Below, one piece after another: positions 1 to 11,860 of a stretch of DNA of 64,000 nucleotides. A program made the position numbers and the translations under genes. The DNA is taken from positions 1,364,001 to 1,428,000 of the forward strand of contig JAHREC010000018.1 of NCBI GenBank assembly GCA_020081605.1. Reading direction: 5' to 3'. Source of the DNA: Albifimbria verrucaria. Lineage: Eukaryota > Ascomycota > Sordariomycetes > Hypocreales > Stachybotryaceae. The notes beneath the pieces were generated by a model. It saw only the letters and a list, made by a program, of their open reading frames with translations. It was not told the origin of the DNA and searched no databases. The stretch's first letter is position 1. Each line of letters starts with the position of its first letter.

Positions 1-863
1 TTCTCGAAAGTATGCTTGCACTTGCGGTTGCTGTACGGCTCGTCCATGTAGCGAAGAGTGAGTGGACACTTGAGACTGACAACTTCTCTCGCGACGGCGA
101 TGTCATCATCCATGTCCTCGTCATCTTCATCGACGCCATTGCCCATCCCTCCTGATCCACCTACGGCTGTCATGACAGGTTGGCCGTCAGAGCGGAACCA
201 CCTGGATGCGTCAGGCAAGGGCGGGCCATCCTCTCCTACAGCGGCATCGTGCCACATCTTTTGAAGCCTGCGTAGTCATTGTTGAGAGCGTAGCGTTCGC
301 GCATGCTCATCTGCTCGTATTCGGATCTCTTTTATCGCGAGCATCGCGATACGGCTCGAGCGTGCCGCGCGGGGTTGCATCTTGATTTTCTGTCGCTGCA
401 GTGGTATACATGTCCTGCAGCACAGTGGCCTCGTCCTCCAGCTCAACCCGCTTGTCAATGATGCCGCGAACAGCACGTTCCGACTCCTCGGTAAGGGTTT
501 GGACCTCCTTCTCAAATGTCTCGAGGTGGGTTTCAAGACGCTCCTCGTCTGCAGATTTTTCCGTACCCTTAGCCTCTCTGGTGTTGCGCTGCTTGGCAAG
601 ACGATCACGCTGCGCTCTGAGACGCTCGTGCATGTCCCCACACCGCTCTCGAGGTGCCGCAGCGTGTCCTTCAGCAGAGAGTCATAGGAGGCCGTACTGC
701 GGTTATTGGATAGTTCGCCTAAAGCGCGACGGGCCGAGTCGCTGAGAGGACATGATGGCGGCTCATATTCCGGTAGGGTGGCGGTTGTGTTGGAGGAGCG
801 GGCGGTTGATGGCGAGGCTCCAGAAGCCGGGCGACCAGCTCGGTTGATGAGCCTACGAGACAT
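1..863 (-). CDS. nse2: SMC5-SMC6 complex SUMO E3 ligase Nse2/Mms21 (3' end outside window)
   Basis: The product should be the SP-RING SUMO ligase subunit of the SMC5/6 complex, which acts in nuclear DNA repair and replication-fork maintenance. The start ATG is at 863 (MSRRLINRAG). The N-terminal half is a long charged coiled coil that would pack on Smc5. It is followed by an acidic stretch (DEDDEDMDDD) and then the beginning of the SP-RING zinc fold, with CPLTLRYMDEP and KCKHTFE visible at 1-75. The remaining zinc ligands lie beyond the window edge. The reading frame breaks three times: near 636-639 (CCCC), near 321-332, and near 259-262 (TTTT). Adding one base at each restores a continuous coil-to-RING protein, so I read these as sequence errors. 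Identification rests on the RING signature plus the preceding coiled coil. A different SP-RING ligase is unlikely because the RING comes last in a short protein. Confidence 0.82.
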
Positions 864-2687
864 TGGATGCTGTGCTCAATAACCCACCTTGCTGCACGAG
901 AGAGGGATGAATGACGGCGCCAACAAGGTGCTGGATCAGTACGACGTGGTGTGCCAGAGTCGAGATGCAGCTACAGTGTGGAGAGACGCGCCTGGGCAAA
1001 GTTGAAGACGCGACGGGTGCAGGTCAAGGATCGAAGATAAAGAGCTACTTGGGCTTCTACTATAGATTTGCTACGGTCGAATGTACCCTGTTATGAATTT
1101 TACCTTGAGTGCTGAGCGGACCCTGCGGATCACCCGCCCGGCCAATCCAGACATGCAGAACAGGCTGCTAGCAGCTGCTTTGGCGTCATGCATAAGAAAC
1201 CACCAAGTTGGTAAGGGTGGTTAGCGAAAGTGAAGGGCTGATTCATAATGTGTCAAGCGGCGGCAACGACGAGCCTCGTACGACGACGGCGCAATCCGAG
1301 TGAAGCCATGTAGGACAACGGCAGCGGTGCTTACAACATAATGTGCATCTTCGATCCGATATTACTATATGTTAGTTATAAGCTGGGTAGCCGAGGCTGA
1401 CACTGACGCAATGGTACAGGATAGGACGGCGACGAGGGACGGCAGTGTGGTTGAACAAGGATCATGGTGTATCGGCTCTCGCTGCAAAGATGGACGGATG
1501 ACTGCAAAAGCGCGTACAGACCGCCAAGCTCAGGCCTCGTTGTCGGAAGCTGCACAGCATGATAAACAGGTTTCGGGTACGGTCACGGGTAGTGGCCCGT
1601 GTGTGTGAGATGTGAGGCCCAGGCCCGGTGGTGATCTCGATGGACGCTTGATGATGGGGATTGTGCGGATGCCCTCACGTCGAGAAAACCTTGAGTTTGT
1701 TGGAAAGAAAACTTGGCCGTTCCGTCATGCCTGGCCTGATGCGGGCAGTGGAGCGACGGGGCCAGGAGAGACAAGTCCGGTGGTGTCGGGTGTTAGGTGT
1801 TGGGTCTGGACATCGAACGATTATAGATGCAGTGGCCCATAGCTACGGTGTCATGGGCGACAGCGAGCTCATCCAGAAGGCCATGGGAATCTCGATGGGT
1901 GGCTGGCTGGAGATTAGGCTGGGCGACGGGCGGGCGATTGCACGGCTGGCCAGATCATGGCAAAGTGTGCTCTGCTCCGCATCGATCGCCCATCGACGCA
2001 GCGGCCCTAGCCATCGGTCCAATCCCTTGACCCTTGCTAAGTTCCAAAGAAAGATGCGACAGACGCCCCGGACCCACATCCGCCTTGCTGTTAGTACCTT
2101 CGGTATCTACTACCCTCTTTCACCTGCTACACTGACCTATTATTTTCACCCGGTCCTTTTTGCACTAACACCCGAGCCCCGGAAATGCTCGAGGACCCTG
2201 GAACTTGGTCTGCGTCCCGATCTCCAGACAAACCTCCCGACGCTGACGATCATGAGCCAAAGCCACTGCTGCAATCCCCTTCCAGCGCACCTCGCTTCGC
2301 CCTGGTGCTGGACAATGCGCGCCTGCTGCCCATCCATTTTCATTCAAGGCCCGATGATGCGATACCCGTAGACCACCCATCCCCATTGTTCCCAACATGT
2401 CCATGCTCCGGGTACATCCACCCTCACCCGCTACCTACCTTACGTATCCTCTCCTTCCACTTCCGCTTCTAGCATTACCGTTTGCCTTAAGCTTGCATTG
2501 CGATGGTCCATACTTATCTGTGATCCCTCTCGCTGACTGCCTCGACCGCATCTTTCCCTCTCCTCTTTCGCTTATCCCGCCGAGCAGGCCTTCACTCCGT
2601 TTTCACTCCGTCTGCTACGACGACTCTGCAGCGCCTGCCGCGTCCTCTCACACCAACGCTCGCAATGGCATCCAGTGCACCCCTACA
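864..2687. promoter_or_regulatory. Shared upstream region of nse2 and the ENVOY-like gene, no gene seen
   Basis: This 1.8 kb lies between two divergently transcribed genes. Open frames here overlap on several strands and none resembles a protein family. From about 2420 to 2640 the plus strand becomes strongly pyrimidine-rich, as is usual for fungal leader regions just before a start codon. I infer promoter and 5' leader of the photoreceptor gene. No specific light-response element can be asserted by eye. Confidence 0.5.
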
Positions 2688-3460
2688 ATGAACCCATGGG
2701 AAACCCATGCTCTCGAGGTATGCCCTTCTCAAAGATGCTGACGATGGTGTCGTTTTTCTTTGCTCCTCTCGACGTCTGCGACTAACAACAACACTTAGTA
2801 TCAATTTCCAGAACCGTGCATGCAAACGCCAGAACACACCACCGTCAGCAAAAGCAAATGGCGACCAGTACAAGACCCGGTCATCTACCCCGGTCTGTAC
2901 TCGGCCTCTGGCTTCGACATGATGGCCATCTTGGTACGCCACACACACACACACACACGCACTTTTTCCCTTCCCTTCCTCTCACATCTCATTTATCCGC
3001 CACAACCCATAACAAACGTCGATTAGCCGTGGTGCTAACCGTCATTTCGCAGCTCCAAGTCATCGCTCGCCCAAATCCCAAGGTCGAGCTGGGCCCCGTC
3101 GACTGCTCTGTAGCCCTGGTCCTCTGTGACCTCCAGCTGCCGGACTGCCCCATCGTTTACGCAAGCGAGTCCTTCTGCGAACTAACCGGCTACTCGCAAC
3201 CCGAAATTCTGGGCCGCAACTGTCGCTTCCTCCAGGCACCTCGGGGCAAAAACCCAGCGACTTACACCATCGCTGCTGCCGACAAGGTCGCCAGGCAACA
3301 AATGCATCATGCCGTCGCCACGCAAGATGAAGTCCAGCTTGAGGTCACCAACTACAAGCGAAATGGACAGCCCTTCACTAACATCCTCACCATCATCCCT
3401 GTCGCCCCGACCCCGACCGGGTACCGCTACGCCGTCGGCTTCCAGGTTGAGTCGGAGTAA
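2688..3460 (+). CDS. env1: ENVOY/VIVID-type LOV-domain blue-light photoreceptor
   Basis: Small flavin-binding photoreceptor that in Trichoderma and Neurospora dampens White Collar signalling (photoadaptation). Three exons: 2688-2717, 2799-2933 and 3053-3460, giving about 190 residues, the normal size for VVD/ENV1. Exon 1 encodes MNPWETHALE and exon 2 gives the N-cap (VIYPGLYSASGFDMMAIL). Exon 3 is the LOV core, with VELGPVDCSVALVLCDL, the flavin-adduct motif GRNCRFLQ, and a final strand with YAVGFQVE. Both introns have GT-AG ends; the second starts with a (CA)n run. The frame is intact, in contrast to its neighbours. The N-cap wording and short length favour ENVOY/VIVID over the much longer WC-1. 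Confidence 0.93.
2940..2960. repeat. (CA)n microsatellite inside an env1 intron
   Basis: A run of about ten CA/AC dinucleotides sits six bases after the donor of the second intron of the photoreceptor gene. It is a simple repeat and is likely length-variable between strains. Confidence 0.9.
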
Positions 3461-4490
3461 CCAACGTTGAAAAGCTACAAACGCAAACGTCAACTTGGGC
3501 AATTTTGCATTTTCGTATATTTTCAATGCCTCTGGTGGACCATGACAGCTTTTTGGTCCTCACCAGTACACGATGTTTTTGGCATTGCGGCTTCCAGGCA
3601 TTTCCAGCTTCTAGGCATTTTGATACCCCTATGACGCTGATTACTAGATCCCTTATGGGCATGCGCATGTATTGTGCACAAAACTCGTCGAGCACATTTG
3701 TCTTGTTTCTTTTTCTTTCTTTTGCTCTTTCGATTGCATCACGATCGGTGTTTTGGGTGTTTTACAATGAAGTCATTGGTCAAGGGTCTGCCATGACGCA
3801 ACACTGCAGGCATGTTATGTCGCTGTACTGCAGGGAACGAGCACAATGGCGTAGAATTAAATGGGTCCTTTTCGAGAAGGCATAGTGTTTCTTATTAGCA
3901 CAATAAAATTGATTGCGCTTGTCACGATGATTCAATTGCGGTGGCTAATTTCTTGTTGAAGGCGTAATACATGCACATGCACCTATGATGCCCCATTTAG
4001 TAAACCTAGAGGGCTGGTGACAGGTGGGTGTAGTGGACCTTCACTGAACAAGTTGGACTCCGTTGAAGGAAATATCTCATGGCCAGAGCAATAACGAAAT
4101 GATTCAAGAATGTAAGCGAGATTATTTTACTAAATCGGTCCCTCTTCAATACGATGTATTCTTCAAGGTAGAAATGTTACTAGGTATGTGTCTGTTTTCT
4201 CTTCTTTTTTTTCGATCTATGGAATGCCATGATGAATCCCATCAAGTACATCCGTACATACCCCACAAATGCCATACTGCAGCTAATATCCATCACAACA
4301 TCTCCACTAACATACTCTATTACCCAGAGCACTTCAACGCTGCATAAAACACACAAAATCTCCCAATCCAATCAGTTCAAGACAATGAAAATAGCAAGAC
4401 ACCTGCTTCGTCTAATTTCAGCACCAATTGTATGACGAATCTTTTAAGTTGACCGTGAATTTGCCGATGCCGCTCGCCTGCTTGTTGGCC
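3461..4490. other. Intergenic region between convergent genes, no gene seen
   Basis: This 1 kb separates the ends of the photoreceptor gene and the DNA glycosylase. It becomes AT-rich after 3880 and contains an AATAAA-like hexamer near 3902 that could serve as a 3'-end signal for the photoreceptor transcript. A 126-codon open frame at 3505-3885 has no recognisable family and lies where a 3' UTR is expected. Confidence 0.5.
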
Positions 4491-5876
4491 CTACTTTCTT
4501 AGCCGAGTTGATCGTCTGCGACCTGTGTCCTCTTGGGGTTCCTGTTTCACTGGGGGCTTCGACACGCGCGGTGACTTGGCCTTGATCTTCTGCTCAACCG
4601 GTTCTTTCTTCACCTTCTTCTTAGGTGTCGCATCTTCAGTCTCTTCGTCCGGCCAATGCTTCGATTTCACTCCTGTTTTGCGAGCCTTTGTCGACGCAAC
4701 TGCAGGTTTTGAGTCCTCCGGCTCCAACATCTCTGTCTTTGCATTGGCTGATACTTTTCCTGTCTTCTTTTGCACACCTGGAGCATAGCAGCTGGTTCGC
4801 CCACCCACTGTGATGAAAGCCAATTTCTTCCCGTTGGGTAGCACATTCTTGCTACCCTTGTTGCCCTTGTTCCATCTGTGATCGAAGAGCCAGTGGTCAG
4901 GAAACTCATCAGAATCACCAAGCTTATCAACTGCCGTTTGACAGACGTAGCATATTGATTCGTAGAGGGTCTTGATCTCGCTATCGCTGAAGTCATCGCA
5001 GTACTGTTCAGGATGAAGTTTCGCCTGGTACAATGTCTCGTCTGCCACCCAGTTGCCTATGCCACTGATCATGGTTTGATCCAAGAGCAAGGCCTTGATT
5101 GGGACGTGCCGGCTCTTCATCTTGCCCTGTAGGTAGTCTAGTGTGAAACGATCTTTGTCGACAACCGGGTCTGGTCCGTTTTCGACTAACGGTGAGTGCT
5201 TCCGGATCTCATCGCCAGGACAATCAACCAATCTGACACGACCAAACCGACGGGGTCTGTAAATGCAACTTCAACACTTGGCTTTCCATCTGTTTTGAAA
5301 TGAAATTTCCAGAACTTCGGAGGCTACTCCGTGAGCTCCTTGTCTTTCATCTTCTTGTTGTAGTTGGTGTAAGCAGTGTTCTCACCGCGAAAGTGGATCC
5401 ATCCTACAGTTAACAGTCAGGTCTATGCGTCACGGATCTGTTGAGTTGGCCCAGCACTAACCCGACATGCCAAAATGCATCACAAGATGTGGTGGCTTCT
5501 CAAAAGTGATCCTGTTGACTTGTAAGCACGGCACGGCAGACGACACGGTGGACCAGCCGACTCAACACGTACCAGAAGTACTTTCCTTGGCTCCCTGCCG
5601 ATACAATCTGGATCCGTTGTTAACAACCCTGAGCGATTCACGGTACCATGGCTGTTCTATAAGCACCTTGTTGCCTTGGAGTGCTGCTTCCACCTCTGAC
5701 CCGCTTGTGCCGACTTTCCCAAACACATTTTTGTCATCAATGGCTGCTACATTGACAATTCGTTTGCCAACTAATGATTGACGAAGGAAATGAACGATTC
5801 GAGCAACTAGGCATAATTAGCAATCCCATACATCTAGAGACGGGGCCCTTGGATTACCTTCAGCAATTTCAGGCAT
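4491..5876 (-). CDS. Formamidopyrimidine-DNA glycosylase (Fpg/Nei family), with an in-frame stop and one frame break
   Basis: Base-excision-repair glycosylase that removes oxidised purines. Translation starts at ATG 5876 with MPEIAE, so Pro2 and Glu3, the catalytic pair, are present. Exons rebuilt from GT-AG introns give VARIVHFLRQ, then IVSAGSQGKYFW, then HLVMHFGMSGWIHFRGE. The helix-two-turn-helix region (DQTMISGIGNWVADETLY) follows. The C-terminal tail is Lys/Glu-rich without a zinc finger, as in the plant and fungal Fpg branch. Two lesions are visible. A TAG at 5326-5324 stands where the conserved context (LTE-x-PPKFWKF) expects Trp. A frame break at the GGGG run 5252-5255 is repaired by one base to read TDPRRFGRV. 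The stop is a substitution, not a homopolymer slip. The gene may be damaged, or both may be base-call errors. Confidence 0.85.
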
Positions 5877-8583
5877 TTTGAGTGAGTTGTACAATGACGC
5901 GTGTTCTGCATTCGATACGAGAGGCAGGCATCTCGATGGATTGCGATGATGGCGCGTAGCCCCGTGACCAGCTTACATAACAAACAAGCTTGCTCGATTG
6001 GTCGCAGCTGTTATTTGCTTTTGCGAAATGATTAGACAGGTTATCGAAACCAACTGGTAATGAAACATATGTAGTTAGGGATCCATTGGAAGCAAATCAG
6101 ACTCGCTCGAGCACGGTAGCAATATACTTTGGATGGCAGATTGGCTCTTCAGAGACACCATCTAAGCGTGGAAGAATTTCTCTTCGATTCAGGGTAGCCC
6201 AGACTACTTGCTGAGATGTGGTGGATCACGTTCCTCCAAACAAAGCAAGCATTGCCAGAGTCTTAGAGGAACCTCGATATTGAAATTAGGCTGCTACTGT
6301 TTGAAGCTGAAGCGTGTAATGAAATGAACAAAAACAAAAACAAATGCGCCTGTTCCTAGACATCCAGTGCGACCCAGAGTCACGGAATCACAATCTTTGC
6401 CATGGTATCATCTAGATGGCCATCAAGCAGATTTGGGAGATACCCTTAAGGTATATAGTAAGAACGGCGACGAGATTGAGAAGTCCACTGCATACGATAC
6501 ATTGATAATTACAGAGTAGGCTATTGAGACATGACTGGAGTTCGGACAACATATTGACTCTTCCTTGGACAACAAACTGTGGTGAGCAAAGAGCGGGCGA
6601 CCAGAGCAATGCGTAGCGCCAGCCTCAAATTAATTGCCAAAACCCCAAGTCATTATCCATCGAAATTAGGTGCCCACAACTTGAGCATCACAATTTTTTT
6701 CTTTCTCGCGTGCCCACTGAATGCCTCGCGTTCATCTGTTATCTTGCACGTTCTCATGGCGATAAGAGAGGTTGGGACTGCATGGAAGGGATTTTCTCCG
6801 TTGACCGGCTTACATAACACACATCCCCACTTCCGCTTCCAGCTATTTTTATTTCTTCAGCTTTTTTTTTCTCATGAGCTCTCTGTCCTTCACATCCTGC
6901 AAACCGCATCCGACTCCAGGTAAGAAATTTCTTATGTCTCGCGCTCTTTTTCTCCCTCATGTATATGATGACACAACAAACCGCAAACTAGAGTCTTTGA
7001 CCTATGGAATGAAACCTACATTTTACACGTCAGTCTGAACGACTAGCTGCACAATCATTTTTTCTGCATCTGCACATGGATCTCGTGCTGACAGAAGAAA
7101 TAGAACAGGTCTCGAGCCCGAGTGGGTGTAATGTCGAACCAATGGAGCGGATCATGCGCGTGACGCGACTTCAATCGGTACGTTCTCTTGTTTCTTTTAC
7201 AACAATCCCGTGTTATGATGATCAATTCTTTACAATATACGCTGGAAATTACCGGCTGAGTTCTTCTTTGAAGATATTAAATGGCTATGTCTGATTCACG
7301 TTGTCCTTTCTCACGTTACTTGCCATCTCATGTGCGAATCATTGGACTAACATATCATAGTAGTATCTAGCAAGGTATGCAACGTCAAACCCCATCTCTT
7401 CCCGCCTCGCTTTGTGATGAAGCGGCACTGGGCTCCGAATACACCACATGAGCAAGATAAGCCACTTTGCGGCAGGCCTAGAAAACCTCGCCCACTGATC
7501 AGCGACCTATTGTTTTCGACTTGATAATACTCCTTGAGCTCTTGGAGCTAACTCGAACAAGTGCTAGATATCATGCATGATAATGTGATTAACGAGTTGC
7601 TACACAGCGAGTAGCCCAATGGTAAGTCTTGTTGGTTTTTTTCGTTCACATCCCAAGTCTACCTGATGAACCCAGATGACGAGTCTTATTCGAGTTTTCG
7701 ATGCAGACACCAAATCCTTAATTCCATTCATGCTTACTGAACCTCGACACATCCCACCATGTTTTGTGCCATCTCATCCAGAGTATGTCGCTAACAATCA
7801 TCACAGTACTTTTGCTTTGAGCAGTGAGTCCTCCTGGTTATTGTTTCCCAGGCTGCAGACATCGTCAAGTCTTCCATGATGAACGCGAATAAAAAGACAA
7901 GCATATGTCCGAGCTTTTAGCAACGAAGACAAAGTGTTCCGCATTTTTCTGATCTCTACGACATGTCTGCCAGCTGAACAATGAGGCTGTCGGCATTGGC
8001 TGACAAGTAAGGCTTCATACTTAGGTCTAGTAGAGAACTTGCGTTATTTGCAACAAAAGGTTAGTTCTTTCATCTTCTCCACTTTCAACCTCCTTTACAT
8101 GATGCTACAATATCACGACGGTCAACTTAGCCATATGCATTGATGATATCGCCTGTGACAAGGCAATTTTCACTGATACTTCCCTCTCATACTCTTGTAA
8201 CATACGATAGCTGTTTGTGACACAAGCTTACGTTGTTTTTAGGTTTGTAATGAATTGTTCAAATGCGAACCGTATGCCCCTCATGAATTGGTGAATTGCT
8301 CAGCAATCACCAACAGGGAAGAGACAAATCAAGTGATGGTCAAAATGAATTGAAGAGTTCAGCTGAATTCAGATGCGTCATTGCGTCAATTAGACATGAA
8401 AATAGAAAGAAATTTGTCCGCATTGCTGTCTTCCAATTACACGTGAATCTATCCATACCCACCAGGACCCAGCCGTTTCGTTGCATGACGCCGCCGCCCA
8501 AACCTTCCAAGCAAACATGAGAGGAAATGCAGGTGTCCGACCTGTTTGATGGACAAAAGGTCCATTGTCTTTCGTACCGGCGC
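5877..8583. other. AT-rich intergenic stretch, no gene recognised
   Basis: This 2.7 kb separates the glycosylase start from the 3' end of the Clr5-domain gene. Open frames are short (all under 120 codons) and none carries a recognisable motif. Composition is AT-rich with scattered A and T runs. I saw no tRNA, repeat array or transposase. It may hold the glycosylase promoter or an uncharacterised noncoding transcript. Confidence 0.5.
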
Positions 8584-9617
8584 TTACGCGTCACGACCAA
8601 AGATGTTGATTCTGTCAAGTGGCAGATGGCTTGCTGTCACAAAGCCTTTCGCAGCAACGAGGGCACATGGGCTTGTGGAGGGGTATGTCTGCATAGGCCT
8701 TGCTCGTGATTCTATGGTTTGCTCTCCGTGATAAGCGGCCGCATCACCGTCTGATAACGAGTATCCCGCGGATCTCGGAACGCCCCAATCTACGTCTCCG
8801 AACAAGGTCGCCTTGTTATCGAGATAGACTGAGGACAGAGGATCGCGCATAGCGACAGAGGGATTCGGTACTCGTTGGGAACAGCTGGGTTTGTTAGAAC
8901 GTCCACGATATTGGAGGAACAGGAGAACGACATACAGCTCAGCACCATCGCGAGACGTTGCCTCGCCCTGAGCAAAGGCGGAGCGTCCTTGCACCCAGGC
9001 CGAGGGAGCATTGTCCACATGTGTCGACATTATTGGGAGTGATGTTCTGTGCGGCTGATAGGCACGGCTCTGGGGTTGACATGGCACGAGGACTCCTGGA
9101 GATGAGGAGAGAGGCTGTGACACAGATGGATTTCGGCTTGGGTGGGTTTCTCTATTCTCTAGATGAATGCTGGGTCGATGAGTAGGCCAGCAGTAGTCCA
9201 TAGCTCCTGGGTCCCCTGACATGACCGTCATCAGAGGCTTTGCCCCGGTGAAAGGTGCAGTAATTGGCGGAAGCGTTGGCGTGGCCGGTGGTGACGGAGG
9301 AGGCATCACACCAACAGTAGACACATCTCCCCGGCGAGGACGGCGTTTACACTTGTACTTGCCAACCCCCAATGGTCAAATTGCTGTCTATACGAACGGA
9401 CGCTGAGATCAGAGGCATTAGCTTGGGGGCTTCAACGGCTCTGCTTCCTGAATATGAGGAGTTGGGAACGAGTGGTGGAAAAAGTAAAGGGAAATGCATA
9501 CGAGGCATTGAAACCATGCTGCCGTCGCATTATCTCTTGCACTTCGCGGAGGGTCCTGCCCTCCTGGATGTACAGCCGTACGATTTCCTGGCGGAACTCC
9601 TTCCATGGCTTTGTCAT
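8584..9617 (-). CDS. Clr5-domain protein
   Basis: The N-terminus (ATG 9617) reads MTKPWKEFRQEIVRLYI, then TLREVQEIMRRQHGFNAS. After an intron (9501-9403) it continues SVRSYRQQFDHW and GKYKCKRR. This is the Clr5 domain, named after a fission-yeast silencing factor and common in filamentous fungi, with Trp, LY, M, HGF, AS, Y and W in the family spacing. Within the domain the frame breaks at the CCCCC run 9366-9370. One extra base joins it to a 262-codon frame that ends at 8584. The rest is Pro/Ser-rich and lacks known motifs. Function is unknown; a nuclear role is inferred only from the domain. Confidence 0.72.
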
Positions 9618-11860
9618 TGTGTCAACGAAGAGGGCGAGTTGGTGTGTCTATGGCAACGATAGCCTCAAGGCAGAGGCGGAGAAAGGAGCATTTGAATTGT
9701 CCTCACTGGCTGCAGAAAAACGGACCAGGCTGGGGAAGGTCACAACTGTTCTAGGTCGGAGACAGAGCGTTGTATAAGACGCATGGAGCTGTTGGGGTTT
9801 CAGTTCAACAGCCTATGGCACACGCTGTCGGTTTCTGGGGCCCGCCGCTATGGGAGGGTGGGAGCTACTAGAGCCTCATATGTATGTCTTTGGCATCCGG
9901 TTGCTTCTCTCTCTCTCGGCAGAAGAGGAGAAGGGGACCAGAGCCATGCGGGGCTGATAATAAGGCATCACGGCAGGTGGTCAGCAAGGCTGGCTGACTA
10001 GCATGTTTGTGGTTTTCTGTGTCGGAGCGAGGCGCGCCACACAGCAACCTAGAGCTCGTTTTTTGTTTCAAAGACTAGCGAGTTAATCTTCTCACCCTTG
10101 GGAAACATATTATTCGCTCTGGGGAAGGGGGCGGTCTCCTATCTCAGGCTCCCAGGATCAGGGCCACACTGAGGGAGAAGAGGGAGGGAGGGGGAAAGAC
10201 GGAGCCTTGTTTGGGCTCAGCTGTGGCACTTTGCCCCCTCCCATGGACGACGCGTCGAAGGGGATAAAAGGCCAAAGGCTTGCATGATACACAATGCGCC
10301 AGTGGAGGAAGTTTGTGGGCGCAGCTAGCCGACGAGGGTGATCCATGAAGACGCAACGCAACAGCGAGGCAGTCAGTCCAAAGCGAGACGCGGACCACAG
10401 CCCGTCCCCAAGGGCTGCGCTGGGCCGTCCGCGCGCGCTATGCCCAGCGATGAGCCAGCGGGAAAAGGGCTTGTTCAGCCTCATTTCCTAGGCATGCCAA
10501 CACACACCCGCTCTCCTCCATGCGGTGTGCTGTATAACATGGCTTCCTTTCGTCAACCATGGGAGGGAGGGAGGGAGGATCGAGCGTTCGGGCCTATCAT
10601 GGACGACGAGGAGGACATGGGGGCCATGAGGAAGAGGCGGGGCTCTGGGAGCCTGATTTGCAAAAGAACAAAAAAGCAAATTGGAAAATGGGCGAGAGCC
10701 TGGTCGCCGTCATTGCCCGGACGCATGTGTATAAAGGTGCGCATCCTACTGCGCTGCGTGTCTTGGGTAGGATGGATGGATGCATGCCTGGCCGTGGGGA
10801 AGCACTCGACCGGCCCATCCTTGTACGGGCCAGCCAATGGGTCGTGGCCAGCATGCAGCGCCTCGGTGAGTGCCGACTTATCCAAGCCCTTGGGCCTGGA
10901 GTCATCGCCCCCGAGAGGTCTCGTGGGAGACGCCCTCATTCGTCGTCGCGAGCGAGACGCCTCGCCATTGAAGCGTGGCAATCCCCTCACCGAAACCGTC
11001 ACACCCTTGCCTGCGTCTATCTGCCCTTCCCATCTCATCTTCCCCAGGAGGGTGTCTGCTGCGTCAATCAGAAACGCGCCAGACTCACCATGACACTATC
11101 GAATTGACCGCGTGAAAACGATTCAAAGGGGGAAACAGTAAGTCCTCGAACGGACGTCTGGGAGAGGAAGTGGATCGGCCGCCACCTGTTCATAGTCCAT
11201 TGCGTTGATTGATATCTGATCTCGATGGGTCGAGGCCCCCTCCCTGGTGGTCTAGACAAGGAACCGAGGGAAGGATGGGCGTAATGGCTTGTTTTAGTCT
11301 GTCCGCTGCGCTGGGTCATCAGCCCATGGAGAACGCCCAGTGAATTTTGCATGACGTGAGGAGGGCCCAGGTCCGTGGGCGAGGAGGTCTCATGTCTGTA
11401 AGTCGAGAGAGCTGACCACATCTACGGGGAATGGACCAGAGAGAAAGATATCTCTGGGTATGGCACGAAGTACACTGGCAGGAGAGGCTTCATTCATGAC
11501 TATCTGGTATATGAATATCGCGAGAATAAGCAAGCATTAGTTAATTATTGAGTAGGGCCAAGCTCCCAACAACCCTGTAATTACACCTCCGTAAACAGCT
11601 TGTTACCAGGTATCTCATCTCATCCCTCCCTTATGCACCTCCCGCACAGACACCATCCCAAAGCTCTGGAACATCGGATCAAGCACCGGGCAGCTTCCGC
11701 GATATGCGGCCTCAGAAAATTCGTAGACACCCGCACCGTTCCCATTGGCACCGAAAGAAAGGGTATGTCCTAGCTCGACAATGTGAGACTCCAACGCCTG
11801 TTTCGCCGGCTGAGGCACCGCGTGGCCTGAGCAGGCTCGGGCCCTCCCTCCTAGCCGTGC
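9618..11860. other. Intergenic region with unsupported open frames
   Basis: This 2.2 kb lies upstream of the Clr5 gene and downstream of the Slm1-like gene. Two overlapping plus-strand frames (10338-11093 and 10559-11107) and minus-strand counterparts are long, but they reflect GC-rich, stop-poor sequence. Their translations are Arg/Pro/Ser-rich with no conserved motif. A GGGAGGGAGGGAGG tract lies at 10560-10578. I do not annotate a gene here. Confidence 0.45.

Noticed and set aside
1661..2371. Plus-strand frame of 236 codons upstream of the photoreceptor
   Set aside because: It lies in the promoter/leader region, has no motif, and shadow frames of similar length exist on both strands.
3505..3885. 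126-codon frame after the photoreceptor stop
   Set aside because: It starts 45 bases after the stop codon and is best read as 3' UTR.
10338..11107. Two overlapping plus-strand frames of 251 and 182 codons
   Set aside because: They arise in GC-rich, stop-poor sequence where several frames on both strands are open. The translations show no motif and no splice-supported extension.
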